Assembly: GCA_026315105.1 (NCBI GenBank)
Contig: CM048751.1
Coordinates: forward strand, 339,930,649 to 339,994,648
DNA: 64,000 nt
Reading direction: 5' to 3'
Source: Locusta migratoria
Lineage: Eukaryota > Arthropoda > Insecta > Orthoptera > Acrididae
A model generated the notes under the pieces. It searched no databases. It saw only the letters and a list, made by a program, of their open reading frames with translations, and was not told the DNA's origin. This document shows positions 10,131 through 21,265 of this stretch, in pieces. The translations under genes were made by a program, and so were the position numbers. Positions within the stretch are counted from its first letter, which is position 1, and every line of letters starts with the position of its first letter.

Positions 10131-10803
10131 AATAAAAGAATTTTCAATTTTCGGTCCCCAATGGCTAACTGGTGGCCGTAAATAACGCACCCAGTTGTAC
10201 ATGATGCCATTACATCCCGGTACCATTACTGCTGCAAAAGAGGCCCAGGGTGTTGCCCATTATTGTCCAGAAGATGCTGCCCAGCAGAACCAAGTATGTC
10301 CGTAGGTATACTGGCTACTTTCGTCGATATGCTGCGCTATTGATTAGCACAGTGGAACCTGAAAAAAGACTGGAATTCACAGGCAATTTATGGTGGACTA
10401 TCAAATAACACCCCCACTACCGCCCGTACATTTCTGTGCGTCGTATAATGTAGCCGTCTCGGACATGTATTCAAAAAGTGTGCACGCTTGGTCTAAGCTA
10501 TTCGTTTCTGTTCCCAGTCCGGAAAAATGGAAGTGTAAGAATTTAAATCGACGTCATTTTAAGGTATTCTAATACGCTGAGGAGTACTATCTGAGACACT
10601 GGCTTCTCACTTTATTGCTGAAGGAGGGGACGGAATCCGTCAAGTAGATCGATACCTTGCGGATGTGATATCGTACTTATTCTGTCGTGATCTCTGAGCT
10701 CCTGGCTCAGATTAATTAATTTATTTATTTGCTAGGGAGCCATTCTGCCCTCTCAACGCGCTGAGGCATGGCGCTGGCGTAGCGGTTGTCGACTCTTCTT
10801 GGT

Positions 10804-11326
10804 CAGTTCTCCTTCCTCGGCTATCTATCTTTTCTACTAGCTCTGATGACCTTCGCGCTGGCGTCTCCCGGCGTATCATCTCCCTTTGGTTTTTACATTG
10901 GTCATCCCTGTCAGGGAACAAATTGCGTCCATTAAACCTGTGCCTGATCTTTGGTCAACGTCATCTCGACCCTCTCGTCGAGAGGAGATTGTCCTGGCCC
11001 GACTTCGTTTTGGCCACTGCCATTATAGCCACCAGTATTTACTTCGAGGTGATCCTGCTCCCTTATGTGAGCACTGTGATGAACCTTTTACAGCGTACCA
11101 CCTTTTAGTGCAATGTCCATTTTTTAATCGTCTCCGTCATGATCTATGTTTACCATTTGAAATGTCTGATATTTCAGCTGATGATCCGCATTCTGCTGAC
11201 AGAGTTTTACTATTTATACATCGTGCAAGTTTTAACCTCGGTTCGATTTTACTATGGGCAGTGTTGGGCGCTAGTGACATCAGCAGTTGTGCGCCCTAAA
11301 ACCACAAAAAAAAAAAAAAAAAAAAA
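10804..11326 (+). mobile_element. I/Jockey-type LINE, 5'-truncated, with poly(A)
   Basis: Target duplication GACTCTTCTTGGT at 10791-10803 and 11327-11339 defines the insertion. It ends in about 22 A (11305-11326). The coding remnant in the 10886-11299 frame reads RREEIVLARLRFGHCHYSHQ, then CEHCDEPFTAYHLLVQC (C-x2-C-x8-H-x4-C). This is the zinc-knuckle-like C-terminus of I/Jockey/R1-group ORF2 proteins. Upstream residues (FLHWSSLSGNKLR) are in another frame, so a frameshift lies near 10920. Only 523 bp survive. The clean duplication suggests a fairly recent event. Confidence 0.85.
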
Positions 11327-11339
11327 GACTCTTCTTGGT

Positions 11340-12247
11340 ACGAACCCATACTCTGCATCAGCACTCGGCTTATGTCTTCCAAAAGGATTATTCGAGGCTC
11401 GGCTCATTTCACAAAGTTTTGTGGTCTTTAGGTCCGCTCTTCGTATTTTTAGGTGATTTTTGGGGAAACGGAACTGGCTAGTGAGAGAACAAGACTGGAT
11501 GTACGGGAGGCCTCGCCTTGGACCGTGACACACTTCGCGCTGCCTGCGGGTGACATTAAACGGCTGACACTCAACTCTCGCGGTCTGCGACGGAGAGTCC
11601 CGCTCGTCTTCATTACCCTCACTCTCCTGTTCGAAACCCCAACTATTCGTTTAACGTACGGTTACGCACAGTTCGGTACCTACGTCTGGGTGATCAGCAG
11701 CTGGAAACGCAGTTATCTCCCTTACTACGGGACGGCAATATTAATTAAGTACTATATAAAGAAGTTACCTGTACCCAATTTCTCCACAAACTCACCACTG
11801 TAAGAAGCGGCAGTGAACGATACCCGCACATAAATTAAGACAGTATTCGGGCCACGTCTGACGTTATAAGTGAGGCTTAACTACAGCTACAAAAGCCAAC
11901 CATAAAACAATTAATGATACAGTACATAGCTGTAAATATGATAGATTTCCCTTGTTTTAAAACGTACAGGAATAGAAGGCCATCATAAACTAACTCACGA
12001 TTTAGAATATAGCTGTTAATTTTATTGATTTCCTTTTCTTTACGACATGTACGATTTTCTAAGATAATAGAAGTGTCAAAGAATATGTCAATATTGTATA
12101 CGTGTTATCTGTGTGGTGCCTACCTTTCGATGATGTGGGAACTGTTTCACTGAAATGTTAATTCGGAAGGGAATCTACAAAATTCACAGCTATTATTTAT
12201 TTACTAGCAACCTGCGCTAGTTTCGCATAAGCAGCAGAGCATATATG
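11340..12247. other. No recognised gene
   Basis: A frame of 116 codons (plus 11453-11803) has no motif I know. The segment near 12205-12245 (CAACCTGCGCTAGTTTCGC, ATATATGATATC) resembles ends of degraded insect repeats, but I cannot name it. Confidence 0.4.
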
Positions 12248-12805
12248 ATATCATCATCATCATCATCATTAGAGACTGATTATGCCCTTCAGCGTTCAGT
12301 CTGGAGCATAGCATCTCTAATAAAATTCCTCCAAGATCCCCTATTCAATGCTAACATTGATGCCTCGTCTGATGTTACACCTTTTACTTCAAAATCATTC
12401 TGCATCGAATCTAAGTACTTTCTTCTTGGTCTACCTCGACTCCTCTTACCCTCCGCTGCCGAGCCCATGAGTCTCTAAGGTAACCTTGCTTCTCCCATGC
12501 GTGTAACATGACCCCACCATCTCAGTCTGTTCGCTCTAACTGCTTCATCTATGGTGTTCATTCCCAGTTCTTCTTTGATTTCCTCATTACCGACACCCTC
12601 CTGCCATTGTTCCCATCTATTAGTACCTGCAATCATTCTTGCTACTTTCATATCTGTAACCTCTACCTTGTGACTAAGGTAACCTGTATCCACCCAACTT
12701 TCACTCCCATACAACAAAGTTGGTCGAAAAACAGAACGGGGCACTGCTAACTTAGTCTTGGAGAAGAGAGTAGATCTTAGCTGAGCACTCACTGCATTAG
12801 CCACT
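12248..12805 (-). mobile_element. RTE-like LINE 3' end
   Basis: Read on the minus strand: NAVSAQLRST, RPTLLYGSESW, VTDMKVARMIAGTNR and RANRLRWWGHVTRM, followed in shifted frames by KRSRGRPRRKYLDS and ALDRGSWRNFIRDA. This is the post-RT C-terminus of RTE-type ORFs. The 3' end is a (TGATGA)n tract at 12248-12270, typical of RTE/BovB. Related pieces are at 27776-28500 and 51336-51865. It is 5'-truncated at the SINE that starts near 12806. Confidence 0.8.
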
Positions 12806-13010
12806 TTCAAAAAATGTTCAGATGTTTGTAATTCTCTGCGACCAAACTACTGCGGTGATCAGTCCATAGATTAATAAACTGCTTAAACTAGTTAAACTAA
12901 CCTAAGAACAATACACAAACCGATGACCAAGGGAGGTCTCTAACCTCCGACGCGAGTAGCCGTGTGATCCGTAACGTCGCGCTCCAGACCACACGGCAAT
13001 TTCAGTGCGG
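12806..13010 (-). mobile_element. tRNA-derived SINE, family C
   Basis: Tail AATGTTCAGATGTTTGTAA, body GTGATCAGTCCATAG, decayed B box GGTCTCTAACCTCCG, and A-box side GGCGCGACGTTACGGATCAC on the minus strand. It abuts the truncated 5' side of the RTE-like element. Confidence 0.75.
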
Positions 13011-13118
13011 CTATGCCACATCGCACAGGCGACTCTCAAACCCGTTGCGAACCATTTCTTCACAGACATACATGAGGCAACATGTATCTCCCGGTCCAAA
13101 GATAAACTGACTTCCCTC

Positions 13119-13312
13119 TCAATTTGCCGCGCGGGAGCGCCGTGCGCTCTAAGGCGTCTTGCTGTGAATTGCACGGCTGCTCCCCGTTGGAGGTTCGAGT
13201 CCTCCCTCGAGCACGGGTGTCTGTTTTTTCCTTAGCATAAGTTAATTTAAGTAGTTTGTAAGTCTAGTGACTGCACTGCAGTTTGGTCCCATAGGTTTAC
13301 AAACATTTGATT
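13119..13312 (+). mobile_element. tRNA-derived SINE, family C
   Basis: Head CCGCGCGGGAGCGCCGTGCG, B box GAGGTTCGAGTCCTCC, body AGTTTGGTCCCATAGG and tail TTTACAAACATTTGA. It lies head-to-head with the minus-strand copy ending at 13010, about 110 bp away. Confidence 0.85.
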
Positions 13313-13538
13313 TTCCCCGTCATTTTCGTTACCTTGACTGAAACGACGTCTTTTGGCGTGTGAAAAACTATTTTATGTCAATATTATACGACGTCATGTG
13401 TTGATCATTATTAAAGTCTAAATGACGAGACTATGTGTCGTATTATGAAATAATAAACGTGTTTTCACGTGTGCGGAAAAGTTTGTAAGTCAGAGTTTTT
13501 ATTGCACTATTTCCCAGATTTTTGATAGACCAACTCAC

Positions 13539-13540
<2 letters not shown>

Positions 13541-13601
<61 letters not shown>
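13541..13601. repeat. (AT)n microsatellite
   Basis: About 30 uninterrupted AT dinucleotides adjoining the 3' end of a minus-strand SINE. Confidence 0.98.
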
Positions 13602-13602
<1 letters not shown>

Positions 13603-13770
13603 GAAATCTTTGTAAATGTATGAGACGTAACTGCTTGGTTAACAGTCCCTAGCTTACAACCTAAGGACAACATATACACCCATACCCATACCCGAGGGAG
13701 GAGTCGAACCCCCGACGCGGGAGGCTGCGTAATCCGCAACGTGGCGCTCAAGACCGCTCGGCTACTTCGA
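13602..13770 (-). mobile_element. tRNA-derived SINE, family C
   Basis: Minus-strand copy: tail with TTTGTAAATGTATGAG, B box GGAGTCGAACCCCC, A-box side reading GGCTACTTCGATATG at the 13770 end. Its 3' end runs into the (AT)n tract, which may have grown from the SINE tail. Confidence 0.8.
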
Positions 13771-14608
13771 TATGTTTACTTAGTTCTGCTGAAGTAATGG
13801 GTTGACTAGTTCAACGCTTCAGTTTTTCGTCTCATAGTTACCACCACGTAATCAATTCGACACAACTACGAAGATCTTCCTGGCCAGAGAAGATACTGCA
13901 TGTCTTGCGCAGCACGTATTGCTTTACGTGCAATGTGTGGGCGGATATTACACTCTTCTAAAGACATACACCTTCCTTTTGGAAGAATGGCAAACGAGCG
14001 AGTTTTACAACGATCAACACGTACCGAATGATAATCAGCGTTCCCCTAACGGACTTCAAAGTTGAACGAGAGATGTATCTTATCGCATCTCACGCCATAA
14101 GCCCTCTTGGTCGGCCAGCATGTCTCTGTTAACGGTATACTACGCCTTCCACATCGCTGGCAACGGGTTCTACACAAGGTCGGTGACTACTTCTAAGGAC
14201 AATAACAGGTGCAAACATGTAGCGCATATGTGTCGGTTGTGAATAAATAGTTGCCAGTATGTAAGTTCCAACCAAGGAGGTTAGAATATAGGGAGGTGGC
14301 GTTATCTATGCTGAGAACAGACACTGGTTGAAGCCACGGGGGCCATGTATTTGTGCCCAAAACAAGAATTTCTCACTTAAAATCCTTTGTGAATATTGCC
14401 CTCTCTACGTAAAGCACTAAACTGGTAGTCATATCGGAGTTTTTACTTAGATATTACATACATTTCAACGACTAGAAGTACTTTACCACACAGTACGACC
14501 AATGTTTTGGGCACAAACAAATGCCGGGATTCGCATTTTGCTGGCTTCACTTTTTCAGTATTACGGCATCTCCAGCGATTCTAACCTCCTTGCCTCGTAT
14601 TGAGTTTG
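13771..14608. other. No recognised gene
   Basis: No motif or coding pattern recognised. Two ~25-bp stretches with TTTGTGCCCAAAAC (near 14350) and, inverted, TTTTGGGCACAAAC (near 14505) flank about 150 bp and could pair. Confidence 0.4.
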
Positions 14609-14667
14609 TGACACTTGCGGGGAGTGACACTTGCGGGGAAAGGGAATGTGTAGACACTTGCGGAGAG
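14609..14667. repeat. Short tandem TGACACTTGCGGGGAG repeat (left copy)
   Basis: Two adjacent 16-bp units TGACACTTGCGGGGAG/A plus a decayed third (AGACACTTGCGGAGAG). The inverted counterpart is at 16014-16074. Confidence 0.85.
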
Positions 14668-16013
14668 ACCCGGACGCTGCAGGTAGTGAATAGGGTGTTC
14701 CAGAAATAGGGATACACCACCCCTATTCTATTCAGGAAAAGGCCCAGCGAGCGAGGTGGAGCGGTAGTAACGCGACGTTCGCTAAAAATAGCGTATATTA
14801 CAAGATTCACGTCTCTCGCATTCTGGCCCAAAATTATGGGGCCTATATTTCGAATTCATTGAAAAATGCGAATTTTTCCGGTACCTACTGTTTACTTTGT
14901 ACATATTTAAGGACAGAAAATAAAGTTATCTCGCATTATTTCTGATTAAATAGTATTTCACACCAAAATACCATTTGTGACAATTTCGGATTTACTGCAT
15001 TTTGAGTCAGAATTCGCATCTATATTCGGATTTATCGCAAATACGAATTTTTCCTGTCCCTAGAAATACCTCTAAAAATAAACAGCTGATCTAGGCACTA
15101 AAAGCAAGGGCAGATCTTTAGGTGTATTTCTACAAATAACTAAAACACAATTTGATCGTGGAATTATATACAGTCTCATTATAAAGGTTTTTTGTAGGTG
15201 GTTTTGAGCAGCTTTTAAATATGTTAGAAATTGAATTACGAAATATAGACAGCTACACCTTATGTTTATTATGAGATATCGATTTCGGCTAATTTCAGGT
15301 CATCTTCAAGTCTCAAACAACAGGTGTTACTTATGCATTTTTCCAGTGGCACTCATAACCTTTAACTGTTTACACACGAGGTCTAACGTTGTTAATCGCG
15401 TTAGCGATTAAAACAGAACCCAGAATCTTTGCGTCTAAATGATACATATATTGGTGTGATGTCGTATTTCGAAAGAACAGACATCACACCAATACATATA
15501 TAGCTCTCGGTGAAATGGAACGGTATGATGTCGTTACGTACCACAGCACGACCAACTAGAAACGCAGGAGAAGTGCAAACAACGTTCTCTCCTCAGAGGT
15601 ATGATTATAATTGGGTTCGCCGTAGACTTCTACAACATACAGTCTACACGGCAAAGATTACACCAAAAATTTTAACTTTTCGTCTACTTTGGCGATAGCA
15701 ACCAAATTTTAGAATCGTGTCTACTATGCAAAGATTCAGCAACACAAAACGCTTCAAGTCCATAACTTCACTGGTTTTCGAGTTCTGAATTTTTAATATG
15801 TTTTTAATGTTATTATAGAAAAAAAACAAATTTGGGACTCACACTAAGAATTTCAAATGGCAGATTTTGTAGGTACATTCACAAGACATAATTCAACGGT
15901 TCTGTGCAGTGCGTTCTGTGTTGACAGTGTGGAAACTTGACAACAGCAGTGCTAGACTTCTTGGTGCGCCTGTACGCAGGAAAAGCCATAAGCCACCCCA
16001 AGGGCCCCGGGTT
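14668..16013. other. Segment between inverted 16-bp repeats; no recognised gene
   Basis: About 1.35 kb enclosed by the inverted tandem repeats. It contains a Penelope-type end at 15195-15320 and a pair of inverted stretches near 15446-15500 (ATACATATATTGGTGTGATG and its inverse). No transposase is readable. Confidence 0.45.
15195..15320 (-). mobile_element. Penelope-like element end fragment with hammerhead-like motif
   Basis: Shares GCAGCTTTTAAATA, CAGCTACACCTTA, TATCGATTTCGG and CATCTTCAAG with the arms at 57005-57182 and 57935-58095. On the minus strand 15276-15310 reads TGAAGATGACC...GCCGAAATCGA, similar to CUGANGA-stem-GAAA. No coding part is attached. Confidence 0.45.
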
Positions 16014-16098
16014 CCCTGCAAGTGTCACTCCTCGCAAGTGACACTCCCCGCAAGTGACACTCCCCGCAAGTGTTCCAACCCCCCCCCCCCCCCCCCCT
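16014..16098. repeat. Short tandem GCAAGTGACACTCCCC repeat (right copy) and poly(C)
   Basis: Nearly four 16-bp units, inverted relative to 14609-14667, then about 22 C at 16077-16098. Confidence 0.9.
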
Positions 16099-16116
16099 CG
16101 TATTTGCCTATGTCCG

Positions 16117-17228
16117 TTGGGCGCAGGACGGAATCCTCCCAACGGCAGGTAGGCGATCAGGGGACAGGACTGAATCCTCCCGAACTACTCTAGCACAATG
16201 GCACCTCCGGCAGGGACCAGCCCCCATCCCCGCCCCAAGCCGTTTCCGGCCGTACTTGTCACTTCAGTCCACGGCAGATCGCTTAAAAGTGATCTCCTCC
16301 GACGCCCTGGTAGTTTCAGTCAGTAGAAATGAAGGGAAAGTGTTACTTCTGAAAGGTGACACTTCCGGATTTCAGAAATTGTTGTAAAGTGGTGTAGCGC
16401 GATGGACGTGCAACATTAAGGGTTGCAAAAGTTTTATTAAATCAATTTCTATCGAGGAGCTGGATGTTGTGGACATTCATGAAGACCACAACCACGCAGA
16501 AATGCAAGAAATTTAATAAATGAAATCAAGCTTCTAGTGGGAATCGAACCCGAGTCGCAAAAATAGCAGCCTGATCGCTTACCTACAATGCCCCAGAACC
16601 TCATTTAAGAGTATTGCTCATAATACATACAATATCCGTAAAAGTCTTTCAGCAGTATTTCCTATTTTTCGATTTCCTATTAAGGCAAGTTTTATTAGAA
16701 ACTACAGATGATCATAACTTGCTTCTATTCACGTTAAGTCAAGCCAGTTCAATGAGACTCATGTCCCGCTCTCCCGTTGAAAGCAGAATTTCTTCTTCCT
16801 TAGGAAAAAAATTAGCCTGCCTTGTCCTCTATTTACAAATTCAACGCTGTATAAAAATAAACGTGTATACCAACTGCTGAAAATACTGCACAGATTTATC
16901 AACTGCGAGTAAAACGTAATCTTTAGATTGTAAGAATCAAAGTGATGTTACTGTACGTTTACTCTGACTCTAAAGTTAACTGGGGCTTAATTCTCACTCT
17001 TACTTCACTGTACAATGTAGGAACATACACTGGAACAAATACTAGATAGCTTTGCTTGCCTGGAATATTCATGAAGGTCTGACCACACACTCTGGTCTCG
17101 GGCCGCCACCAACTACCTGCTTGAACAAGTTATGGGAGGATTCAGTCCTGTCCTTTTCCACGCCCTTGCAGGCTCGGGAGGATTCAGTCCTATTTTTCTG
17201 ACCGCGGGAGGAATGGATCCTGCGCCCT
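16117..17228. mobile_element. Possible TIR element with repeated GAATCCTCCC ends
   Basis: Left end GGGCGCAGGACGGAATCCTC, then about 40 bp later GGACAGGACTGAATCCTCCC. Right end GGGAGGATTCAGTCCTGTCC (about 17137), a second GGGAGGATTCAGTCCTA copy (about 17177) and GGGAGGAATGGATCCTGCGC ending near 17227. The ends are thus inverted arrays of the same ~20-bp motif. The interior (about 1 kb) has no transposase; it includes a tRNA-like stretch at 16530-16603. Superfamily unknown and target duplication not identified. Confidence 0.55.
16530..16603 (-). mobile_element. tRNA-like sequence, probable SINE remnant
   Basis: Minus strand: GGGGCATTGTAGGTAAGCGA (A-box like), then GACTCGGGTTCGATTCCCAC (B box) at tRNA-like spacing. 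No CCA end or paired acceptor stem is evident, so a functional tRNA is unlikely. Confidence 0.5.
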
Positions 17229-17555
17229 GTCCGTTAATCACTCCTGTAGCTTTGGAAGGTAGTCGTAAATTCTATAAGGGTGGAGAAAGCACGGTGATGT
17301 GAAAGGGTAGGATATGAAAAAACAAGTGCCAGCGGGAGCGCGTGCTTTCGCTCGCCATCCGGGATGCGGGGTGTCTTTCGTGGCAGCCGGCGGTGGGTGC
17401 GGCCGCCCCGGACATCGGCAGGTGGGCCGCCGCCACTGACCACACAACCGGTTCGGCCGCACCGCCTCCTCACAGCGACCCGCGCACCACGCGTTACCTC
17501 ACCTCGCCTCGCCTAACCACACAGTAACACTCGATACCCTCACATCCTCGCGCTT
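17229..17555. other. GC-rich block upstream of the Tc1-like element
   Basis: CpG-rich from about 17330 to 17520. Open frames on both strands are compositional. No splice or coding signal I would trust. Confidence 0.4.
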
Positions 17556-17561
17556 CAAATA

Positions 17562-18970
17562 CACTCCTGGCCATTAAAACTGCTACACCGCGAACATGAC
17601 GTGCTACAGGCGCGAAATTTAACCGTCGGGAAGAAGATGCTGTGATATGCAAGTGATTAGCTTTTCAGAGCATTCACACAAGGTTGGCACCGCTGGCGAC
17701 ACCCTCAACGTGCTGACATGAGGAAAGTTCCCAACCGATTTCTCATACACGAACAGCAGTTGACCGGCGTTGCCTGGTGAAACGTTGTAATGCCTCGTGC
17801 AAGGAGGAGAAATGCGTACCATCACGGTTCCGACTTTGATAAAGGTCGGATTGTAGCCTATCGCGATTGCGGTTTACCGTATCGCGACATTGCTGCTCGC
17901 GTTGGCACACCATCCAGTGACTGTTAGCAGAATATGGAATCGGTGGGTTCAGGAGGGCAATACTGAACGCCGTGCTGGACCCCAACGGCCTCGTATCAGT
18001 AGCAGTCGAGATGAAAGCCATCTTATCCGCATGACTGTAACGGATCGTGCAACCACGTCTCGATCCCTGAGTCAAAAAATGGGGACGTTTCCAAGACAAC
18101 AATCATCAGCACGCACAGTTCGACGACGTTTCAGCAGCATGGACTATCAGCTCGGAGGCCATGGCTGCGGTTACTTTTGACGTTGCATCACAGACAGGAG
18201 CGCCTGCGATGGTGTACGCAACGACCAACCTGGGTGCATGAATGGCAAAACGTCATGTTTTCCACGTTCTGTTTACAGCATCATGATGGTCGCATCCGTG
18301 TTTGGCGACATCGCGGTGAATGCACATTGGAAGCGTGGATTCGTCATCGCTATACTTGCATATCACTCGGCGTGATGGTATGGGGTGCCACTGATTACAT
18401 GTCTCGGTCACCTCTTGTTCGTATCGACGGCATTCTGAACAGTGGCCGTTACATTTCAGATGTGTTACGAGCCGCCGGCCGCGGTGGCCGAGGGGACTGA
18501 GGCGCTTCAGTCATGGTCTGCACGGCCACTACGGTCGGGGGTTCGAATCCCCCCTCGGGCATGGATATTTGTGCTGTCCTTAGTTGTAGCTAGTTCATAA
18601 GTAGTTCGTAAGTTTAGGGACTGATGACCCCGTAGTTAAGTCCCATAGACTCTACAAACATTTGAACATTTTTTGTTACGAGCCGTGGCTCTGCCCTTCA
18701 TTCGATCCCTGCGAAACCCTACATTTCGGCAAGATAATGGACGACCGCATGTTGCAGGTCCTGTACGGTCAACTACAGTTTGTGTATGAGAAATCGGTTG
18801 GAAACTTTCCTCAAGTCATCACGTTGTAGGTGTCACTGTCGGCGCGAACCTTGTGTGAATGCTCTGAAAAGCTAATCATTTGCATTTCACAGCATCTTCT
18901 TCCTGTCGGTTAAATTTCGCGTCTGTAACACGTCATCTTTGTGGTGAAGCAATTTTAATGGCGAGGAGTG
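17562..18970 (+). mobile_element. Tc1-like transposon with long inverted repeats, dead
   Basis: TA target duplication at 17560-17561 and 18971-18972. Termini CACTCCTGGCCATTAAAACT and, inverted, CACTCCTCGCCATTAAAATT; inverted similarity extends about 200 bp per side (17562-17766, 18766-18970). The transposase starts near 17791 (MPRARRRNAYHHGSDFDKGR, then RDIAARVGTP). It shifts frame near 17920 (HHPVTVSRIWNRWVQEG) and again near 18180 (RQERLRWCTQRPTWVHEWQNV). The block that should carry the first catalytic Asp (SDESRF) is reduced to MFSTFCLQHHDGRIRVWRH, and the C-terminal third after NGRPHVAG is missing. A family A SINE sits at 18475-18673. Confidence 0.9.
18475..18673 (+). mobile_element. tRNA-derived SINE, family A
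   Basis: Complete copy close to the family consensus. Target duplication TGTTACGAGCCG at 18463-18474 and 18674-18685, in the Tc1-like transposase. Confidence 0.95.
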
Positions 18971-18984
18971 TAATACTGTGAGGT

Positions 18985-19505
18985 TTCCCTAGAACGGAAA
19001 TCTCTGTAGGCATCAACATGGTTTGCGAAAGCAACGACCATGTGAAACGCAGCTCACGTTATTCATCCAGGAAAGTGAAACGGCAGTAGCCACAGGATCC
19101 TAGGTAGACGCTGTTTTTTGACTTCCGGAAGGAGTTTTATACAATTCCGCACCGTTGCTTCTTGAACGAAGTGCCAGAATATGGAATATCAGGCAAGCTG
19201 TGTGGCTGGATTGAGGCGTTTTGAAATAACAGAAAGCAATTTGTAATTCTCAACGGAGAGCAGTCTTCAGAAGTGAAAGTGATTTCTGGCTTGTCCCAGG
19301 GGAGTTTGTAGGATGGTTGCTTCTTAAAAAATATTTTAATTACTTCGTAGATCACATCGGAAGTTCGTTGAGGCTTTTGCGGATGATGCTGTAGTATAAT
19401 GAGAAGTCGCACACTGGAAAAGGGTAACGAAATGCAGGAGGATCTGTAGCATATCGACACATGGTGTAGGGAACAGAAATTAATGTAAAGTGCTGAGTTT
19501 TCGTA
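18985..19505 (+). mobile_element. CR1-like reverse transcriptase fragment
   Basis: The frame around 19110-19400 reads FFDFRKEFYTIPHRCFLNEV, YGISGKLCGWIEAF, NRKQFVILNGEQSSEVKVIS and GLSQGSL, with an FA-D-DAVV equivalent (GFCG*CCSI) near 19380. This is the RT palm from the first Asp block (usually FlDFrKAFDtIPH) to the YxDD region. In-frame stops and loss of the YADD motif mark it as dead. It adjoins the Tc1-like element. Confidence 0.75.
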
Positions 19506-20444
19506 GAAAGAAACATATTTTATTATGTAACTTGCAAACCCGGCAACCTCCGCACTAACTAATGTGTATGGGATATATACCCTGATCTCCTCTCTTTTTC
19601 GCCCTATGTCTATCCCTTCCTCCCTCCCTCTATTCCCCATCGCCCCGTTACAGCGTATTTGGCCAATAGGCGAGTAGCGAATGAATATGCTAATTGTTGG
19701 AGAATCTAGAAAATGATCAGAGCTGGAAGCGTACATTCAGTTTGTCTCAAATTCTGATATTTTCCGGTAGATTTTCTAAAAATTTCATTCAAAACAAACA
19801 TTGTACTGAGAATTACGAACAGATCAAAGAAAAGATCAGCGAAATCGGTGAAGCCATTCTCAAGTGATGCGCTTTAATACATGCAGCAATTCCTGCTTAT
19901 TAATATAGATATGTCCTGAAGTATGTGTCGTACAGTGGTATAAATTTGATGGCACATTTAGTGATACATATCGATACTATATGCAAAATATGTTGCGGAG
20001 GCAGTCAGCAGTAATCAAATAAAACATCACAAACATGCCTGTTGCGACAGTTTTACGGCATCTACAGCGAAACTGTTGTGAGCGGTAGACTTCATTTCGT
20101 TTCATCATTTTGTGGTGGGAGGGGGGGGGGGACGGCAGTTACAGAACGCTTCATAAACGTCCGACATTGCATGCAAACTTAGTTGTAGGTCCATAACTAC
20201 TCCCATTTTCCAATAATTGATGCATAAATCTGGGTATTCTCACGCGGTGGTCTCTCCTTATTTATGACGTCATATCTCCTGAACCGTGTGTCGTGCTCTT
20301 TTGTTTTTGGGTCAGAAACCTTCGCGTACAATGAACAGTTGACCAAAGTTTCATTGCAGTCGGATGAATGGTTTATGAAGATACAGAGGACGTACAGACA
20401 AACATTTATTTATGTATAATATATAGATTACGCTGTAGCAAGAC
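19506..20444. other. No recognised gene
   Basis: A 199-codon minus frame (19137-19736) is the antisense of the CR1-like RT extended into unrelated DNA and is not taken as a gene. A G-rich run lies at 20107-20131. Sequence at 20262-20425 (ATGACGTCATATCTCCTGAA, AGACAAACATTTATTTATG) distantly resembles the family at 49390 and 59300. Confidence 0.4.
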
Positions 20445-21265
20445 ATGCTAGAAGCAGTTACTGCTGCACATATGGAGCGATTTAAACGGAATGACGAAAT
20501 ACAATTAATCGTGGGTAAGACAGAGTCACACAGACTCATTGCAGACATCCTCAGGAAGACTAGACCGTCATCAGAGGAAGCAGGCTACAAAACACGTTCG
20601 GGTCACGCTGGAGTATTGCACCTCAGTGTTGGATCTTTGCTGGAAGAGTTAATAGAAGGCAGAGGCATTCTAACGGAGAAGAGCACCCTTAGTTCCGGGA
20701 TCACCCAGTTAGAGCGAAAGCGTCACATCGATGATTGGAAAACTCTAGTCGCAGACGCTGCAACGGACCCGTCGTCTAAGTTTCGGAAGTATATGTTTCT
20801 CGAGGAGTCAACCGATATACTGCTTTCTCTTATGCGTATCTCGTCAACAAAACAACGAGGATAAAATTGGAGGTATTGGAAGGAAGGAAGCTTATGGTTT
20901 AACGTCCCATCGACATCTTGGTCATTAGAGACGGAGCTAATGCTCGGAGTTTTGGTTAAGGATGTGAAAGGAAATCGGCCGTGCCCTTATGAAAGGAGCC
21001 ATCCCGATATTTGCCTGGAGTGATTTAGGGAAATCACGGAAAACCCAAATCAGGATGGCCGGAGGTGGATTTGAACCACCGTCCTTCCGAATGCGAGTCC
21101 AGTGTCTTACCACTGCGCCACCTCGCTCGGTTTGGAGGTATTCGTCCACACGAAGGCATACCGGCAATTGTTTACGCGATCCAAAGGAATAGGTAGAGGA
21201 CGTAGCGGAAGTGACAGTGGTCCACAATGTAGCCTCTGCCACACGCCTGAAGGAGGTTTGCGGAG
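20445..21265 (+). mobile_element. CR1-like LINE 3' part, decayed, with SINE
   Basis: Reads RILRKT near 20550, then a degraded LVRLxLEYC.SVxD region, ITQLERKRHIDDWKTLVADA and STDILLSLMRISS. After the SINE the 3' region continues (EAYRQLFTRSKGIG, GSDSGPQCSLCHTPEGGLRS), resembling the 3' region at 23071-23205. In-frame damage throughout. A family B SINE sits at 20878-21131. Confidence 0.7.
20878..21131 (-). mobile_element. tRNA-derived SINE, family B
   Basis: Second copy of the family at 369-614. B box on the minus strand GGTGGTTCAAATCCACC, A-box side GGTGGCGCAGTGGTAAGACA. Target duplication TTGGAGGTATT at 20867-20877 and 21132-21142. Confidence 0.9.

Noticed and set aside
13501..13751. 102-codon minus frame containing a long (IY)n run
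   Set aside because: It is a translation of the (AT)n microsatellite joined to a SINE.
19137..19736. 199-codon minus open frame
   Set aside because: Most of it is antisense to a CR1-like reverse transcriptase remnant and the rest is unrelated flank. No motif supports a gene.
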